Of a stretch of 64,000 bases of DNA, positions 53,401 to 62,767 are shown in pieces; position 1 is the stretch's first letter, and the number at the start of each line of letters is the position of its first letter. Source of the DNA: Pseudofrankia coriaricola (GTDB lineage: Bacteria; Actinomycetota; Actinomycetes; Frankiales; Frankiaceae); contig NZ_MBLO01000222.1 in the NCBI RefSeq assembly GCF_001854805.1, forward strand, positions 86,277 to 150,276, in the 5' to 3' direction. Made by a program: the position numbers and the translations under genes. The notes under the pieces are model-generated. The model was not told the DNA's origin. It made no database searches and was given only the letters and a program-made list of their open reading frames with translations.

Positions 53401-53983
53401 CAGCCGCTCAACGCCGCCAGCGGCCTGACCACGGATGGACGGCTGGGCGCGACGCACCGTGCGAGAGCGATGTCAGGTACCACGATTGCCTCCACCCATC
53501 GTCGCGCCGAAATTGCTGCAAGCTATTGCAAGCCGCTCTGTCCGAGCCTGGGCGGCACCAATGGCCCCGTCCGGCCAGCTCGGGCTCGACGCATTGTCGG
53601 TCGTCGAACATGTGAGCACGATGAACGGTCCGGTGGGAGTAGTCAGGCCGACCGACACGCCGTGGAGGGCTACGGGCGGCGCCACATCTCGCCACGCCAA
53701 GACGGCCGGACGAGTCCGCCCGTCCATCCGGCTCGGAGCAGCCGTCTTGAGGCGCGTCTGTCGCGTCCACGTCGCGGCCGAGATGACCAGCAATCCACGT
53801 GGCCGTACCGCGACCTTGGCCGGCGGTCTCGGCCCGTCCGATCGCCCGGCGGTGAAGCCTGTCCGGCCAGCTGCCGCCGGCCGCCCTGGCCCGGCTGCCC
53901 TGCTCGCGCTGGTCGACGTTCCTCGTCACCGCGCACCGCGGGGCGCTGGCACCGAGACGTGGTCCCGCGACACCGGTCTCGCC
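53401..53983. other. Gene-free interval
   Basis: These 583 bases lie between the response regulator start and the decayed peroxidase fragment. Open frames exist on both strands but are Arg-rich or lack recognisable protein character. The two-component system promoter should be at the left end. Confidence 0.45.
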
Positions 53984-54187
53984 CTATTCGAAGAGGCGTT
54001 GGCCCCAGTACTGGCCGGGCTGGACGCCCGGCGGGCAGGCGAACAGCCCGCTGCCGACGTGTTGGATGTATTCGTTGAGAGCGTCGTTGACCTTGCCGGC
54101 CAGCGACCTCTGGATCGGGACGAACTGGGCGCCCGGGTCGCGCTGGTAGGCGATCGCACGACGGGCAAAGGAGCGGGCTGCGGGGCG
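53984..54187 (-). pseudogene. 3' remnant of a Dyp-type peroxidase gene
   Basis: The frame reads FVPIQRSLAGKVNDALNEYI, then HVGSGLFACPPGVQPGQYWG and a TAG at 53984-53986. This is the C-terminal pattern of Dyp-type peroxidases. The 5' part is missing: the frame runs back to the stop of the DUF2252 gene, where homology ends. Only about 65 residues remain. An intact gene of the same superfamily lies 6 kb away. Confidence 0.6.
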
Positions 54188-55645
54188 TCAGGGCGCGGTG
54201 GCGCTGACTCGTCCGGTTCGGACCGCCTCGACCAGCGCGGCGTGGTCGGCCTCGTTCTGGTCGGCGTATGCCTCCGCGAAGCGAGCGACCGCCCGGTCGA
54301 ATGCCGCGCTGGTGCCCAGGTAGGCCGCGATCGCGATACGGTCGCCCGACCGTGCGTGGGCCCGCGCGAGGGTGGCCGCACACAAGCGCCCGAACAGCGT
54401 CATGCCGTCGGGACCCATGGTCTCCGTCTCCACGACGCCCTTCCAGTCCTGCAGCTGCCGGACGTAGAAGTCGCGCCGCCGCCCGTCGAGGCCCTCCACC
54501 CGCTGCCAGCCGAGAAAGATGTCGCTGGCGGCCTGGATGAGGCGCTGCCCGACGACCACCCGTTCGCCCTGGTTGCCGTACTCGCTCCCGGCCAGGTGAT
54601 CGGCCAGGACTGATGTTCCCGCCTCCTTGATCTGTAGCAGGAGCGGGTCGCCATCGTCGCGGCCGAGCAGCAGCGCGACCCAACAGCGGGTGCCCACGCT
54701 GCCGACGCCGACGACCTTGCGAGCGAAGTCGACGAGACGGTACTGAGCGAGCAGCGAGCGCCGATCAGCCGACAGGGTGGCGGAGTACCGGTCCACGATG
54801 GAGCCAAGCCATCCCATCAGCAGCTCTCGTTCGCTCCCGGCGTCTAGCTCGCCGATCGGGACGAGCAGCGGAGGGTCAGACGCGAAACGCCGTTCGCCGC
54901 CCACAACCTCGGTCAGCTTGGTGAACGCCCGTAGCTGGTCGCGAGACCGGGCCCGCGATGTCGCCCGCGACAGGCGCCTGGAACCCCGCCGGCCCAGCAC
55001 ATCCGCGAACCGCGTGACCAGATCGTCGACATCGACGTGCGCATACCAGACGTCGAGGTTGGTCATCGCCGCGAACCGGTGCATCCACATGCGGTAGGCC
55101 CCGACCGCCGCGGTGACAATTTCACGTCGCGCGGACGAGTCGAAGCCGTTGGCACGGCCGGCGATGACCAGACTGGCGGCGAACCGCTTCACGTCCCACT
55201 CCCACGGGCCAGGAAGGGTCTCGTCGAAGTCGTTGATGTCGAACACAAGGCGTCGTTCGGGGGACGCCAGCAGCCGGAAGTTCAGCATGTGCGCGTCGCC
55301 GCAGAGCTGGACCGCGATCCCCGACGTCGGCGTCCCGGCGAGATCCGCCGCCATGATCGCGGCGGCACCCCGATAAAATCTGAACGGCGATTCCATCATC
55401 CGCTGGTAGCGGAGAGGGACGAGTTCGGGCAGGCGGCTGTGCGACTGCCGGTCAATCACGTCGATCGGGTCGGCCCGGTCCGGCGCCGGTTCGTACTCCG
55501 CATGGGTCCCGCGCGCGGCCCAGACTCGTGCGGCCTTTCCCTGGGCCGCGCGCTCCGCCGGTCGCGGCGCAGCACTGTCGTGCGTTCCTTCGGCTGGCCG
55601 CTGCCGGGAGCCATGCGCGGGAGGATGCGTGACAAAAGTGGTCAT
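54188..55645 (-). CDS. DUF2252 family protein
   Basis: This 485-residue protein has the family hallmarks CGDAHMLNFRLLASPERR, FDINDFDETLPGPWEWDVKR and KVVGVGSVGTRCWVALL. The family is related to kinase-like phosphotransferases and is common in actinomycetes; its substrate is not known. The start is ATG 55645 after GAGAGG; an upstream methionine adds 34 unlikely residues. It is preceded by an AI-2E-type gene on the same strand. Confidence 0.83.
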   Translation of the reverse strand: MTTFVTHPPAHGSRQRPAEGTHDSAAPRPAERAAQGKAARVWAARGTHAEYEPAPDRADPIDVIDRQSHSRLPELVPLRYQRMMESPFRFYRGAAAIMAADLAGTPTSGIAVQLCGDAHMLNFRLLASPERRLVFDINDFDETLPGPWEWDVKRFAASLVIAGRANGFDSSARREIVTAAVGAYRMWMHRFAAMTNLDVWYAHVDVDDLVTRFADVLGRRGSRRLSRATSRARSRDQLRAFTKLTEVVGGERRFASDPPLLVPIGELDAGSERELLMGWLGSIVDRYSATLSADRRSLLAQYRLVDFARKVVGVGSVGTRCWVALLLGRDDGDPLLLQIKEAGTSVLADHLAGSEYGNQGERVVVGQRLIQAASDIFLGWQRVEGLDGRRRDFYVRQLQDWKGVVETETMGPDGMTLFGRLCAATLARAHARSGDRIAIAAYLGTSAAFDRAVARFAEAYADQNEADHAALVEAVRTGRVSATAP

Positions 55646-55776
55646 ATTCGGCCTCTCGTGGGCCTCATCCCTGAACAATGTATACAAGTGCGCCGTGTAC
55701 TGCACCTCGATCGACAGGTTCCCTGCGGCAACACCATCTATGCCCACTACTTCCGGCCGGGCAGCCAGCCCGGCTC

Positions 55777-56871
55777 TTAGGTTCTTCGATGGGTGGGTCT
55801 CGAGGCATCCGCTACCGCTGCCTCGGCAGTTGTATCACCCAGAAGCGGACGCAGCCACTGGGCCGCGGGATCGGCGTCGATGAGCAGAGCCTTGGCGAGC
55901 AGAGTCATCGGAACCGCCAAGAGCGCCCCGAGCGGGCCGAGAACGAACGCCCAGAACACCAACGACAAGAAGGTCAGCGTCGCGGACAGCCTAACCACGT
56001 TGCCGACGATCTTCGGCTGGATGAACGACTGCACGACCATGTTGATCGATGAGTAGACCGCCACGACCCAGAGCATGCGGCCCACGCCGCCCTCGAGCAG
56101 GCCGAGCAGGGCGGGTGGGATCAGACCCACCACGAACCCGATGTTGGGGATGTAGTTGGTGATGAACGACAGCAGCCCCCACAACAGCGGCAGTGGGATT
56201 GCCAGCCATTGCAGCGCCAGGGCGTCGAGCGCGGCGACGATCAGTCCGAAAAGCGAGGAAACGGCCAGATAGCGGCGTGTGTTGCGGGCGAACTCTCGCA
56301 ATGCACCCACCAGGAGCGGCCGTGACTCGGCGACCACGTCGAGTCGGCGCGCAAACAGCTCGCAGTCGATGGCCAGGAAAAAGACCAGAGTGACGATGAG
56401 CACCAGGTTGGACCCCACCGAGGTCAGCCCGGAAAGGATGTTCTGCAGCACGCCGGCAAGTTTGGACAGGTCGAGCCGGCCGACCGCGGCGCTGGCTTGT
56501 TTCGGCTGGACGCCGAGGTCCTCCAGCCACCGGACGGCCTGGTTCAGCAGGTTGTCGAACTGCGTGCCGTAGTCCGGCAGCAGCGTGATCAGCCGGGCGG
56601 CCGACGCGACGAGGGCGGCGGCCAGGCCGACCAGGATCGCATATATCGTCGTCATCATCACGACAATGCCGACCCACCCGGGCACTCCGCGCCGGCGCAG
56701 ACGTGCCTGCAGCGGGTGCACCATGACGACGAGGACCAACGCCAGAAACGCCGGGCCTAGTGCGCTCCGGAAGGCCCGCATTCCGGCTGTGGCGACGGCC
56801 AGAGACGCCAGTCCCAGCAGAATCACGATCGGGCGCGCCAGCGATCCTGTTGGGGCACCGTTTGACGACAT
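55777..56871 (-). CDS. AI-2E-type (TqsA/PerM family) membrane transporter
   Basis: This 364-residue protein has about eight helices, a large central soluble segment and the family's C-terminal conserved region (FITNYIPNIGFVVGLIPPAL; VQSFIQPKIVGN; FWAFVLGPLGALLAVPM). Such proteins export small molecules or act as ion antiporters. ATG 56871 is preferred; earlier starts add a charged leader. Confidence 0.85.
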   Translation of the reverse strand: MSSNGAPTGSLARPIVILLGLASLAVATAGMRAFRSALGPAFLALVLVVMVHPLQARLRRRGVPGWVGIVVMMTTIYAILVGLAAALVASAARLITLLPDYGTQFDNLLNQAVRWLEDLGVQPKQASAAVGRLDLSKLAGVLQNILSGLTSVGSNLVLIVTLVFFLAIDCELFARRLDVVAESRPLLVGALREFARNTRRYLAVSSLFGLIVAALDALALQWLAIPLPLLWGLLSFITNYIPNIGFVVGLIPPALLGLLEGGVGRMLWVVAVYSSINMVVQSFIQPKIVGNVVRLSATLTFLSLVFWAFVLGPLGALLAVPMTLLAKALLIDADPAAQWLRPLLGDTTAEAAVADASRPTHRRT

Positions 56872-57033
56872 CCGCACGGTGTTTCCGACCCTTCCGCGCT
56901 CGCGCGTGTGGGGACGCGCCGGCGCCGACGAGCTCGCCAGCGGCCCCGGCATGTCCGAGCTCCGCCAGATGCGCAGGTCTCGGGGCTCGGGTGATTGATC
57001 GTCCGGTGCTGGCCGCGGCGGCTGGCACGGAGC

Positions 57034-57055
57034 CCGACTAAATACTATTAGTCGG
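57034..57055. terminator. Hairpin overlapping the stop of the GAP-family gene
   Basis: CCGACTAA (57034-57041) and TTAGTCGG (57048-57055) form an 8-bp stem with a 6-base loop. The right arm includes the TAA stop of the GAP-family gene. A terminator is plausible, though no T-run follows. Confidence 0.4.
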
Positions 57056-57764
57056 ATGCGAGGAGTGTCACGATGCCGCTAACGAGGAAGTACAGCCCGC
57101 TCGCCGCGGCAATCAGAAAGACAATATCCCATCCGTGTTGGCTCATCCGGGCGTTGTAAGCGGCAAGAATCCGCCCAGTCTGTCGCGGCGCGAGCAGTCT
57201 GAGGATGATCGGCAACTCTACCATGAGTAGCACGAGCGAAGCGCAGACGAACAGGGACAGAATGGTGACACCCGAGCCGATGTCGGCATCGGCAAGATAT
57301 TTCAGGGCGGCGACATAGAGCGCGGAAGGCAGATATGTGGCCACCCCGAGGAAGAAGATAGTTCGGGTTCCTGTGGGCCCCTGGCTGGCGGAAGTCTCTT
57401 TCGGCGCCAGGTCGCGCGCCGCATCCGAGCCGTCCGCTTCTCGCGAGGTTGTCGCGCCGCGTCTGGACGGCCGTCGGATCGTGGTCGCGCGGTGTCGAGC
57501 GATCCAGAGCGCCACCAGCAGCAGCACCGCCCCAAGAAACGTCTGCGTGCCGGCGCTCAAGGTCCGCTCCTGCCTTCCAGACAGCTCGGCGGAGCGCAAG
57601 GCCACCAAGATGGCGGCTCCGGCGCCGACGGTTACTGTTGCCGCCCCGCCGAGGTAGGCAAATGCGCGCCGCAACGAAGGGGGATCGCCCAGGTAACGCA
57701 CCACGATCGCCAGGCCTAGCGGATAGATGCCGGCGGCAACGGCCAGCGGCAGGGCGCCGGTCAC
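57048..57764 (-). CDS. GAP-family (Sap-like) membrane protein
   Basis: This 238-residue protein has six hydrophobic helices split by a polar loop (residues 95-130), matching GAP-type (LysE-superfamily) proteins such as the mycobacterial sulfolipid-addressing protein. These may move glycolipids or peptidolipids across the membrane. Start GTG 57764. No glycolipid genes are adjacent. Assignment is moderate because the polar loop is long. Confidence 0.7.
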   Translation of the reverse strand: MTGALPLAVAAGIYPLGLAIVVRYLGDPPSLRRAFAYLGGAATVTVGAGAAILVALRSAELSGRQERTLSAGTQTFLGAVLLLVALWIARHRATTIRRPSRRGATTSREADGSDAARDLAPKETSASQGPTGTRTIFFLGVATYLPSALYVAALKYLADADIGSGVTILSLFVCASLVLLMVELPIILRLLAPRQTGRILAAYNARMSQHGWDIVFLIAAASGLYFLVSGIVTLLASD

Positions 57765-57803
57765 TTTCGTCTCCCTCGACGTGGCACCAGCCGGCGCCGG
57801 GGT

Positions 57804-58209
57804 TCAGCGTAGTACTTTCTCATTGACGCGCCGGAGCTGTGCTGCGTGAGTATCGCCGCTGGCCTCGAGCCCGGAGACCTTGACGAGGCGCTAGAAGCGG
57901 GTCCTGGTGCCGGCGGCTTTCATCCGGATATGAACGTGGACCTGATCGTTTTGCTGGCGCACGCCCGATGTCCCGCCCGGCCACGTGCTGGCGCCGAGCG
58001 ATCAGGTAGGCGAAGATGCCCGGGAACGGGAGGGCGAGCACCAATAAAATCCATACAGCCTTCACCCACCCACCCAGTTCTCGATCACGAAAAATGTCGG
58101 CGATGATACGCGATATGGGCGCCAGCCTGATAACTCGCAGGAAGACGCGGAGCAGGGTCCTGAAGGCACCGAGAACTGGGTGGTCGTAGGCCATATACTG
58201 GTGAGTCAT
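57804..58209 (-). pseudogene. Frameshifted PLDc_N/SHOCT protein gene
   Basis: The first 75 codons (MTHQYMAYDHPVLGAFRTLL to FAYLIARRQ) match the intact paralogue at 61804-62214. The frame then shifts near 57975. In the second frame the SHOCT-like end is still readable (VSGLEASGDTHAAQLRRVNE, stop at 57804-57806), but a TAG interrupts it at 57891-57893. A frameshift and a nonsense codon together make a sequencing slip unlikely. The intact relative is a small membrane protein of unknown function. Confidence 0.75.
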
Positions 58210-58240
58210 TATCTTCGCTCCCGCCCATCGCGGTCAGACA

Positions 58241-58281
58241 TCTACAGTCCCACTCAAGGAGGGGCCGGTCGATTCGATCAG
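58241..58281. repeat. Conserved upstream block, copy 1 (before the broken PLDc_N/SHOCT gene)
   Basis: TCTACAGTC ... CGGTCGATTCGATCAG here aligns with 62245-62285 upstream of the intact paralogue. Conservation upstream of both copies suggests a shared promoter or regulator site. Confidence 0.55.
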
Positions 58282-58497
58282 CGGTCGGGAACTCGCCCGA
58301 CTTGCGTTGACGGTGCAACTAGGGCGAACCTGGCAGTCGGCGACTACCGGATCTGCTGGCGCGGCAGCTAGGAACCATATACCCTGTCCGGGTTTCGCCA
58401 TTTTCCCGAGGTTGAGCCGCCGCCGCTCGCCAGGCGGACCACCGCTTCGAGTGCGAGGCTGTGATGGTCTTCTGTGCGTGGCGGTGGAGGAGCCTAG

Positions 58498-59031
58498 ATG
58501 GAGATCAGGCCGGAGGCGGTGGCCATCCCCAAGGAGATCGACCAGCTCGAGCAGGGGAAATACGGCCCTATCTACCCGAGGACACCGGCGTGCTACGGGT
58601 TCACCGTCATCGCCAAGGTGAAGCCTGGCCGGGCCGAGGCGATACGTGCGCACGGCCGCACCCTTGCCGGCGCGCTGGAGCAGGATCCCGGTCTTCTCGC
58701 GCCGCTGAAGCTGCACTACCTGCGCTGGGTGCTCTTCGATGACGATACGCGTTTCATGTACCAGGGGATCTTCGACACGGACTTCGACAAGTACACCGAG
58801 GACGCGGCCGCGCTTTTCAGCAGGGCGGGGGTGAGTACGGCCTTCGAGAACCTTGAAGGGTTCCCCGAGGACTGGCGGACCAACCCCGAGGCGTTCGTCC
58901 GTTTCGTGCGCGCGCACCACTGCCCGAGCTTCATCGAGTACGGCGAGTATCCGTACGTGACGTCCGATGAGATCAAGAAGGCCCTGCGAATCAAGAACGC
59001 CCTGTCGGAGATGCTCGACCAGATGCAGTGA
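58498..59031 (+). CDS. Conserved hypothetical protein, first gene of the Dyp peroxidase cluster
   Basis: This 177-residue soluble protein has two similar segments, LHYLRWVLFDDDTRFMYQGI and CPSFIEYGEYPYV, and reads like a ferredoxin-like alpha/beta barrel. I recognise no function. GGAGGAGCC precedes ATG 58498. It is followed 123 bases on by a second unknown gene and then a Dyp-type peroxidase, so it may bind heme or the peroxidase substrate (inference from position). Confidence 0.7.
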   Translation: MEIRPEAVAIPKEIDQLEQGKYGPIYPRTPACYGFTVIAKVKPGRAEAIRAHGRTLAGALEQDPGLLAPLKLHYLRWVLFDDDTRFMYQGIFDTDFDKYTEDAAALFSRAGVSTAFENLEGFPEDWRTNPEAFVRFVRAHHCPSFIEYGEYPYVTSDEIKKALRIKNALSEMLDQMQ

Positions 59032-59154
59032 GCGTTTCCGTCGTGGCGTCGGGCTCCAGGCCCGCCCCCATCGCCAGTCGTGAAAAGGGAAAAGCGCCGT
59101 GAGAATGGCACCGTCCGGGCCGACCGTGCCTTCCGCCGTGGATCGGGGAACGTG

Positions 59155-60168
59155 ATGACCGAGCCGCGTACGGCCCGCACCTACAACCAGAACCACGCCC
59201 CCCGCCCATACACCCCGGGCCGGCGGCGGGTGAGCATCTACGTGTCGTGGAGCTATCCGGCCGAGGCCGGCCGGGATCCGGCCGGGCTTGACAACCGGTT
59301 CTCCACGATGACCGAGGTCCGACGGGTTTCCTGGCCCGCCTACGAGAAACCTCGATGGTCCGACCCGTTCCAGTTCCAGCAGGGCATCGCAGGGGCTTTG
59401 GAATTGTTCTTCCGGTCCTGGGTGCCATTCCAGACATGCGTCCAGGAGGCCACGGGGCACGCGGTGCCGGTGTATCAGCGGGTCGATCAGGCGGGGTTTC
59501 GGACCGTGCTGGACGAGCGGGTTCTGGCGGACACCGACACCTTGTTCGTGTTCGGGCTGGATCACACGACCACCGGGCAGGAGGCCGGGCAGGCCGAGAT
59601 CGAGGCGCTGCGGCATTTCCTGAGCCGAGAGGACGCCTGCCTGGTCCTTGGACCGCACCACGACGTCGGGGCCTCGGACGACCTGGCCGTGCGGGACATC
59701 GAGTACCACCATCACGGGGATCTCCTGGTTCCCCGCCAGCAGCGGTTCGCCGGATACGTCCGCGGCCTGATGCGGGGGCTGGGGGTGCCCGTCGAGAACC
59801 GCTACGGGCTGCGTCCCGCCGTCCGCGACGGCGACCAGCTCGCCCCGCTGTCCGTGGCGAGGGACCTGGACCCCAGAGGATGGCTGGACGGCGTGAGCCA
59901 CTTCACCTCCCACCAGCATCTGCCGCACTACGCGGTGACGACCGACGAGCCGGGCGTCGTCCACGTCCTGGCCAGGCAGCCCGTCGACACGACACGGCCG
60001 CATCCGTTCACCGAGGCCGGCGCCACCGAGTTCGACATGTTCCTGTGGATGCCCCCGGCCGGCGACCGGGCCGGCGACGTGCTCCTGGCGGACTCCACGA
60101 TCTTCAGCTCGTTGTTCGGCGGTGACGAGAGCCCGCGGAACTTCTGGCGCAACCTCGTCTCGACCTAG
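59155..60168 (+). CDS. Hypothetical protein of the Dyp peroxidase cluster
   Basis: This 337-residue soluble protein contains several His-rich motifs (LGPHHDVGASDD; EYHHHGDLLVPRQQRF; VSHFTSHQHLPHY), suggesting metal or heme binding. I recognise no family. ATG 59155 is preferred, with GGGGAA upstream; the frame is open to 59080. It lies 34 bases before the Dyp peroxidase start and is presumably co-transcribed with it. Confidence 0.65.
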   Translation: MTEPRTARTYNQNHAPRPYTPGRRRVSIYVSWSYPAEAGRDPAGLDNRFSTMTEVRRVSWPAYEKPRWSDPFQFQQGIAGALELFFRSWVPFQTCVQEATGHAVPVYQRVDQAGFRTVLDERVLADTDTLFVFGLDHTTTGQEAGQAEIEALRHFLSREDACLVLGPHHDVGASDDLAVRDIEYHHHGDLLVPRQQRFAGYVRGLMRGLGVPVENRYGLRPAVRDGDQLAPLSVARDLDPRGWLDGVSHFTSHQHLPHYAVTTDEPGVVHVLARQPVDTTRPHPFTEAGATEFDMFLWMPPAGDRAGDVLLADSTIFSSLFGGDESPRNFWRNLVST

Positions 60169-60202
60169 TGGCGGAAGACCTAGGCCGGAAGGAAGCGGGA
60201 AC

Positions 60203-61537
60203 GTGAGCGGGCGGACGCGTGCCTCATTGCAACTCGACGACATCCAGCGTGGGGTCCTGAGCCCTCGGCCGACCCCCTATGCGGCGACCTACCTCCTGTT
60301 CCGGGTCGATGACCCGGTGCACGGCCGGGAGCTGATGCGCCGCGTGGGCGCGGTAGTGACCTCCGCCGCCGACCCGGTCAGCCCTCTGGGGAACACCTGG
60401 GTGAGCGTCGCGCTGACCTGCCACGGGCTGCGGGCGCTGGGCGTTCCGGACTCCGCCCTGGCCACGTTCGCCTGGGAGTTCCGCCAGGGCATGGCCGCCA
60501 GGGCCAGAGCGCTCGGTGATGTCGGCGAGAGCGGCCCCGAGAGCTGGGAGGCGCCGCTGGGCACCTCCGCCGTCCATGTGGTGCTCCTGGCGGTCGCGCC
60601 GGACGCCACACAGCTGCGGGCGGCCATTGACTGGGCCCGGCCCGCCTACGACCACCTGTCCGGCGTGACCGCGATCTGGCGACAGGACTGCTACACCCTG
60701 CCCACCGAAACAGAGCATTTCGGCTATCGCGACGGCATCAGCCAGCCAGCGATCGAGGGCAGCCCCATCGCCGGATCAAACCCGCTGCAGGCACCGCTGA
60801 AGGCCGGCGAGTTCGTACTCGGCTACCCCGACGAGCTCGGCGGCGTCCAGTCCCCGCAACCGGCTGTGCTCGGACGCAACGGCAGTTACGTGGCCATCCG
60901 CAAACTTCACCAGCGGGTCGGCGCGTTCCGGCGCTACCTGCGGGACAACGCCACCAGCCCCGAGGACGAGGAGCTGCTGGCCGCCAAGATCATGGGTCGA
61001 TGGCGCAGCGGCGCACCGCTCGCGCTCAGCCCACACCACGACGACCCCGCTCTCGGGGCCGACCCAGACCGCCGCAACACCTTCCTCTACGAGCGCGACG
61101 ACCCGGCAGGATTCACCACCCCCGGCGGCTGCCACATCCGGCGGGCCAACCCCCGCGACGCCTCGGTCGCCGGCGAGCCGCGGCTGCACCGCATGATCAG
61201 GCGCGGCGGCGTCTACGGCCCGCCGCTGCCTCCCGGAATCCTGGACGACGACGGGGCCGACCGCGGCCTGATGTTCACGTTCGTCGGCGCCCACCTCGGG
61301 CGCCAGTTCGAGTTCGTCCAGTCCGAATGGATGAACGACGGCGTCTTCTTCGGCGCGAACGACGCTCGCGACCCCATCATCGGAGTCCACGACGGCACCA
61401 CCGGCTTCACCATCCCCCGACGGCCACTGCGCCGGCGTCTGTCTCCGCTGCCACGGTTCGTCGTCACGCGCGGCGGCGAGTACTGCTTCCTGCCAGGCCT
61501 GAACGCACTGCGCTGGCTGGGCGATCTGAAGGACTGA
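60203..61537 (+). CDS. Dyp-type heme peroxidase
   Basis: This 444-residue enzyme has the Dyp motif FGYRDGISQPA with the catalytic Asp and the proximal-heme-ligand segment GCHIRRANPRD. It oxidises dyes, phenols or porphyrin-like compounds with peroxide. The start is GTG 60203 with GGAAGGAAG upstream; no twin-arginine signal or encapsulin targeting tail is visible, so it is cytoplasmic. It is the third gene of a cluster with two unknown proteins. Confidence 0.85.
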   Translation: MSGRTRASLQLDDIQRGVLSPRPTPYAATYLLFRVDDPVHGRELMRRVGAVVTSAADPVSPLGNTWVSVALTCHGLRALGVPDSALATFAWEFRQGMAARARALGDVGESGPESWEAPLGTSAVHVVLLAVAPDATQLRAAIDWARPAYDHLSGVTAIWRQDCYTLPTETEHFGYRDGISQPAIEGSPIAGSNPLQAPLKAGEFVLGYPDELGGVQSPQPAVLGRNGSYVAIRKLHQRVGAFRRYLRDNATSPEDEELLAAKIMGRWRSGAPLALSPHHDDPALGADPDRRNTFLYERDDPAGFTTPGGCHIRRANPRDASVAGEPRLHRMIRRGGVYGPPLPPGILDDDGADRGLMFTFVGAHLGRQFEFVQSEWMNDGVFFGANDARDPIIGVHDGTTGFTIPRRPLRRRLSPLPRFVVTRGGEYCFLPGLNALRWLGDLKD

Positions 61538-61585
61538 CCGCGCACCACCGCCCCGACACGCCGCGCCACCCAGGCGGGCAACCTC

Positions 61586-61720
61586 GTGGACACCCTGCAT
61601 CCGCTGTTCAAAGCCGTCACGGTGATCTCCATCGCCGCCACCATGTTCGCCGCCGGCCTCGGGGCCACCCTGCCGGCGCCGCGCGCCATCGTCATCCCGC
61701 GGCGGTGGTCACGCGACCCC
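61586..61720 (+). pseudogene. 5' remnant of a bile-acid:sodium-symporter-like gene
   Basis: The frame starts with GTG 61586 and reads MDTLHPLFKAVTVISIAATM then FAAGLGATLPAPRAI, the first helix region of the BASS family. After about 40 codons the frame becomes Arg-rich and collides with a gene on the other strand. The remainder of the gene is absent. Confidence 0.4.
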
Positions 61721-61803
61721 CGGCGGCGCCCGGGCCGACCGCCCGGTCCCGCCCTCGCCCAGCGAGGCGGCAACACCCGGGACCGGTCCAGCGACGGCCG
61801 CGC

Positions 61804-62214
61804 TCACCGCAGGATCTTCTCCTTGGCACGTTGGAACTCCGCTGCGGTGATGTCGCCGCTGGCCCTGAGCCCGGAGAGCCTGGTCAGGTCGTCGACATCC
61901 CTATTGGTTCCGCCAGCCGCCTCACGGATGTAGGCGTTGACCATCCCGCGCTGTTCCTGCGACCGCCGCGCGTCCCGCTCGGCCATGTTCTTCCCTCTCA
62001 CGATGAGATAGGCGAAGATACCGATAAATGGCAGGATCAGGACGAAGAGGAGCCACCCTGCCTTCGCCCATCCGCTCATTTCTCTGTCCCGGAAGATGTC
62101 GACGACGACGCGAAATACGAGAACCAGAAGGATAACCCACAGGAAGATCCAGAAAAGGGTCCAGAAGGCGCCTAGAACCGGATAGTCATACGCAAGGTAC
62201 TGGGTAGCCGACAC
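61804..62214 (-). CDS. PLDc_N/SHOCT-domain membrane protein
   Basis: This 136-residue protein has an N-terminal PLDc_N-like module with two helices (VILLVLVFRVVVDIF, LLFVLILPFIGIFAYLIV) and a C-terminal SHOCT motif (LRASGDITAAEFQRAKEKIL). Such proteins are common in actinomycetes and of unknown function. GTG 62214 has GGAGGA 6 bases before it. A broken paralogue lies at 57804. Confidence 0.82.
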   Translation of the reverse strand: MSATQYLAYDYPVLGAFWTLFWIFLWVILLVLVFRVVVDIFRDREMSGWAKAGWLLFVLILPFIGIFAYLIVRGKNMAERDARRSQEQRGMVNAYIREAAGGTNRDVDDLTRLSGLRASGDITAAEFQRAKEKILR

Positions 62215-62244
62215 GCCGTCCTCCAACCCGCAGCCGGTAGTACC

Positions 62245-62285
62245 TCTACAATCACGCCGCATAAGGAAACGGTCGACTCGATCAG
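62245..62285. repeat. Conserved upstream block, copy 2 (before the intact PLDc_N/SHOCT gene)
   Basis: TCTACAATC ... CGGTCGACTCGATCAG matches 58241-58281. It lies 31-71 bases upstream of the start codon, where a promoter is expected. Confidence 0.55.
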
Positions 62286-62767
62286 TCGCGGACGGTGACA
62301 TGCCAACGATTCCCCTGACCGGCCGCGAACTGAAGATTCCGGACATGCCAGACTGGAGGCCACGCGGGAACGGCGACGCTGGAGAACGCCACTCGCGGAT
62401 CGCGCGGGCGGCACTGGTGCGTCGACTGGTGCGTCGACGTCCGGGTGGCCGGGTGGCGCGAACATGATGTTGCGGTGGGTTTTGCGACTCGGATCCGTGC
62501 ATGAATGGTGCGCCTATGTGCATATGGAGCCAATGCGCCCGCGCCATGGCCCGGCGGTCGGAGTGCGCCGAGCCGCTTTCGAGCGCACGCTCGGAACGTA
62601 GGAGTGCATCGGCCGATCGGGCGGCGCGCGTCGTCCGTCGGGCGCGACTCTCGTGCGCCCCACGAATGGGCTCGCATCCGGCCGGGCCTTCCGACGACGT
62701 GGCTCACGTGCTGACACCTGCGTCTGAGCAGTCCCGTTGCGTGGGCCCGACTGAAGGAGAAGCGACC
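62286..62767. other. Gene-free interval before the GH15 gene
   Basis: About 480 bases without a convincing gene. GAAGGAGAA at 62753-62761 is the ribosome-binding site of the GH15 gene. No clear promoter elements or repeats were identified. Confidence 0.45.

Noticed and set aside
53435..54613. 392-codon plus-strand frame
   Set aside because: It is antisense to the Dyp relic and the DUF2252 gene and has shadow-like composition.
61586..61933. Full 115-codon gene
   Set aside because: The second half is antisense to the PLDc_N/SHOCT gene and Arg-rich; only the first 40 codons look like a symporter start.
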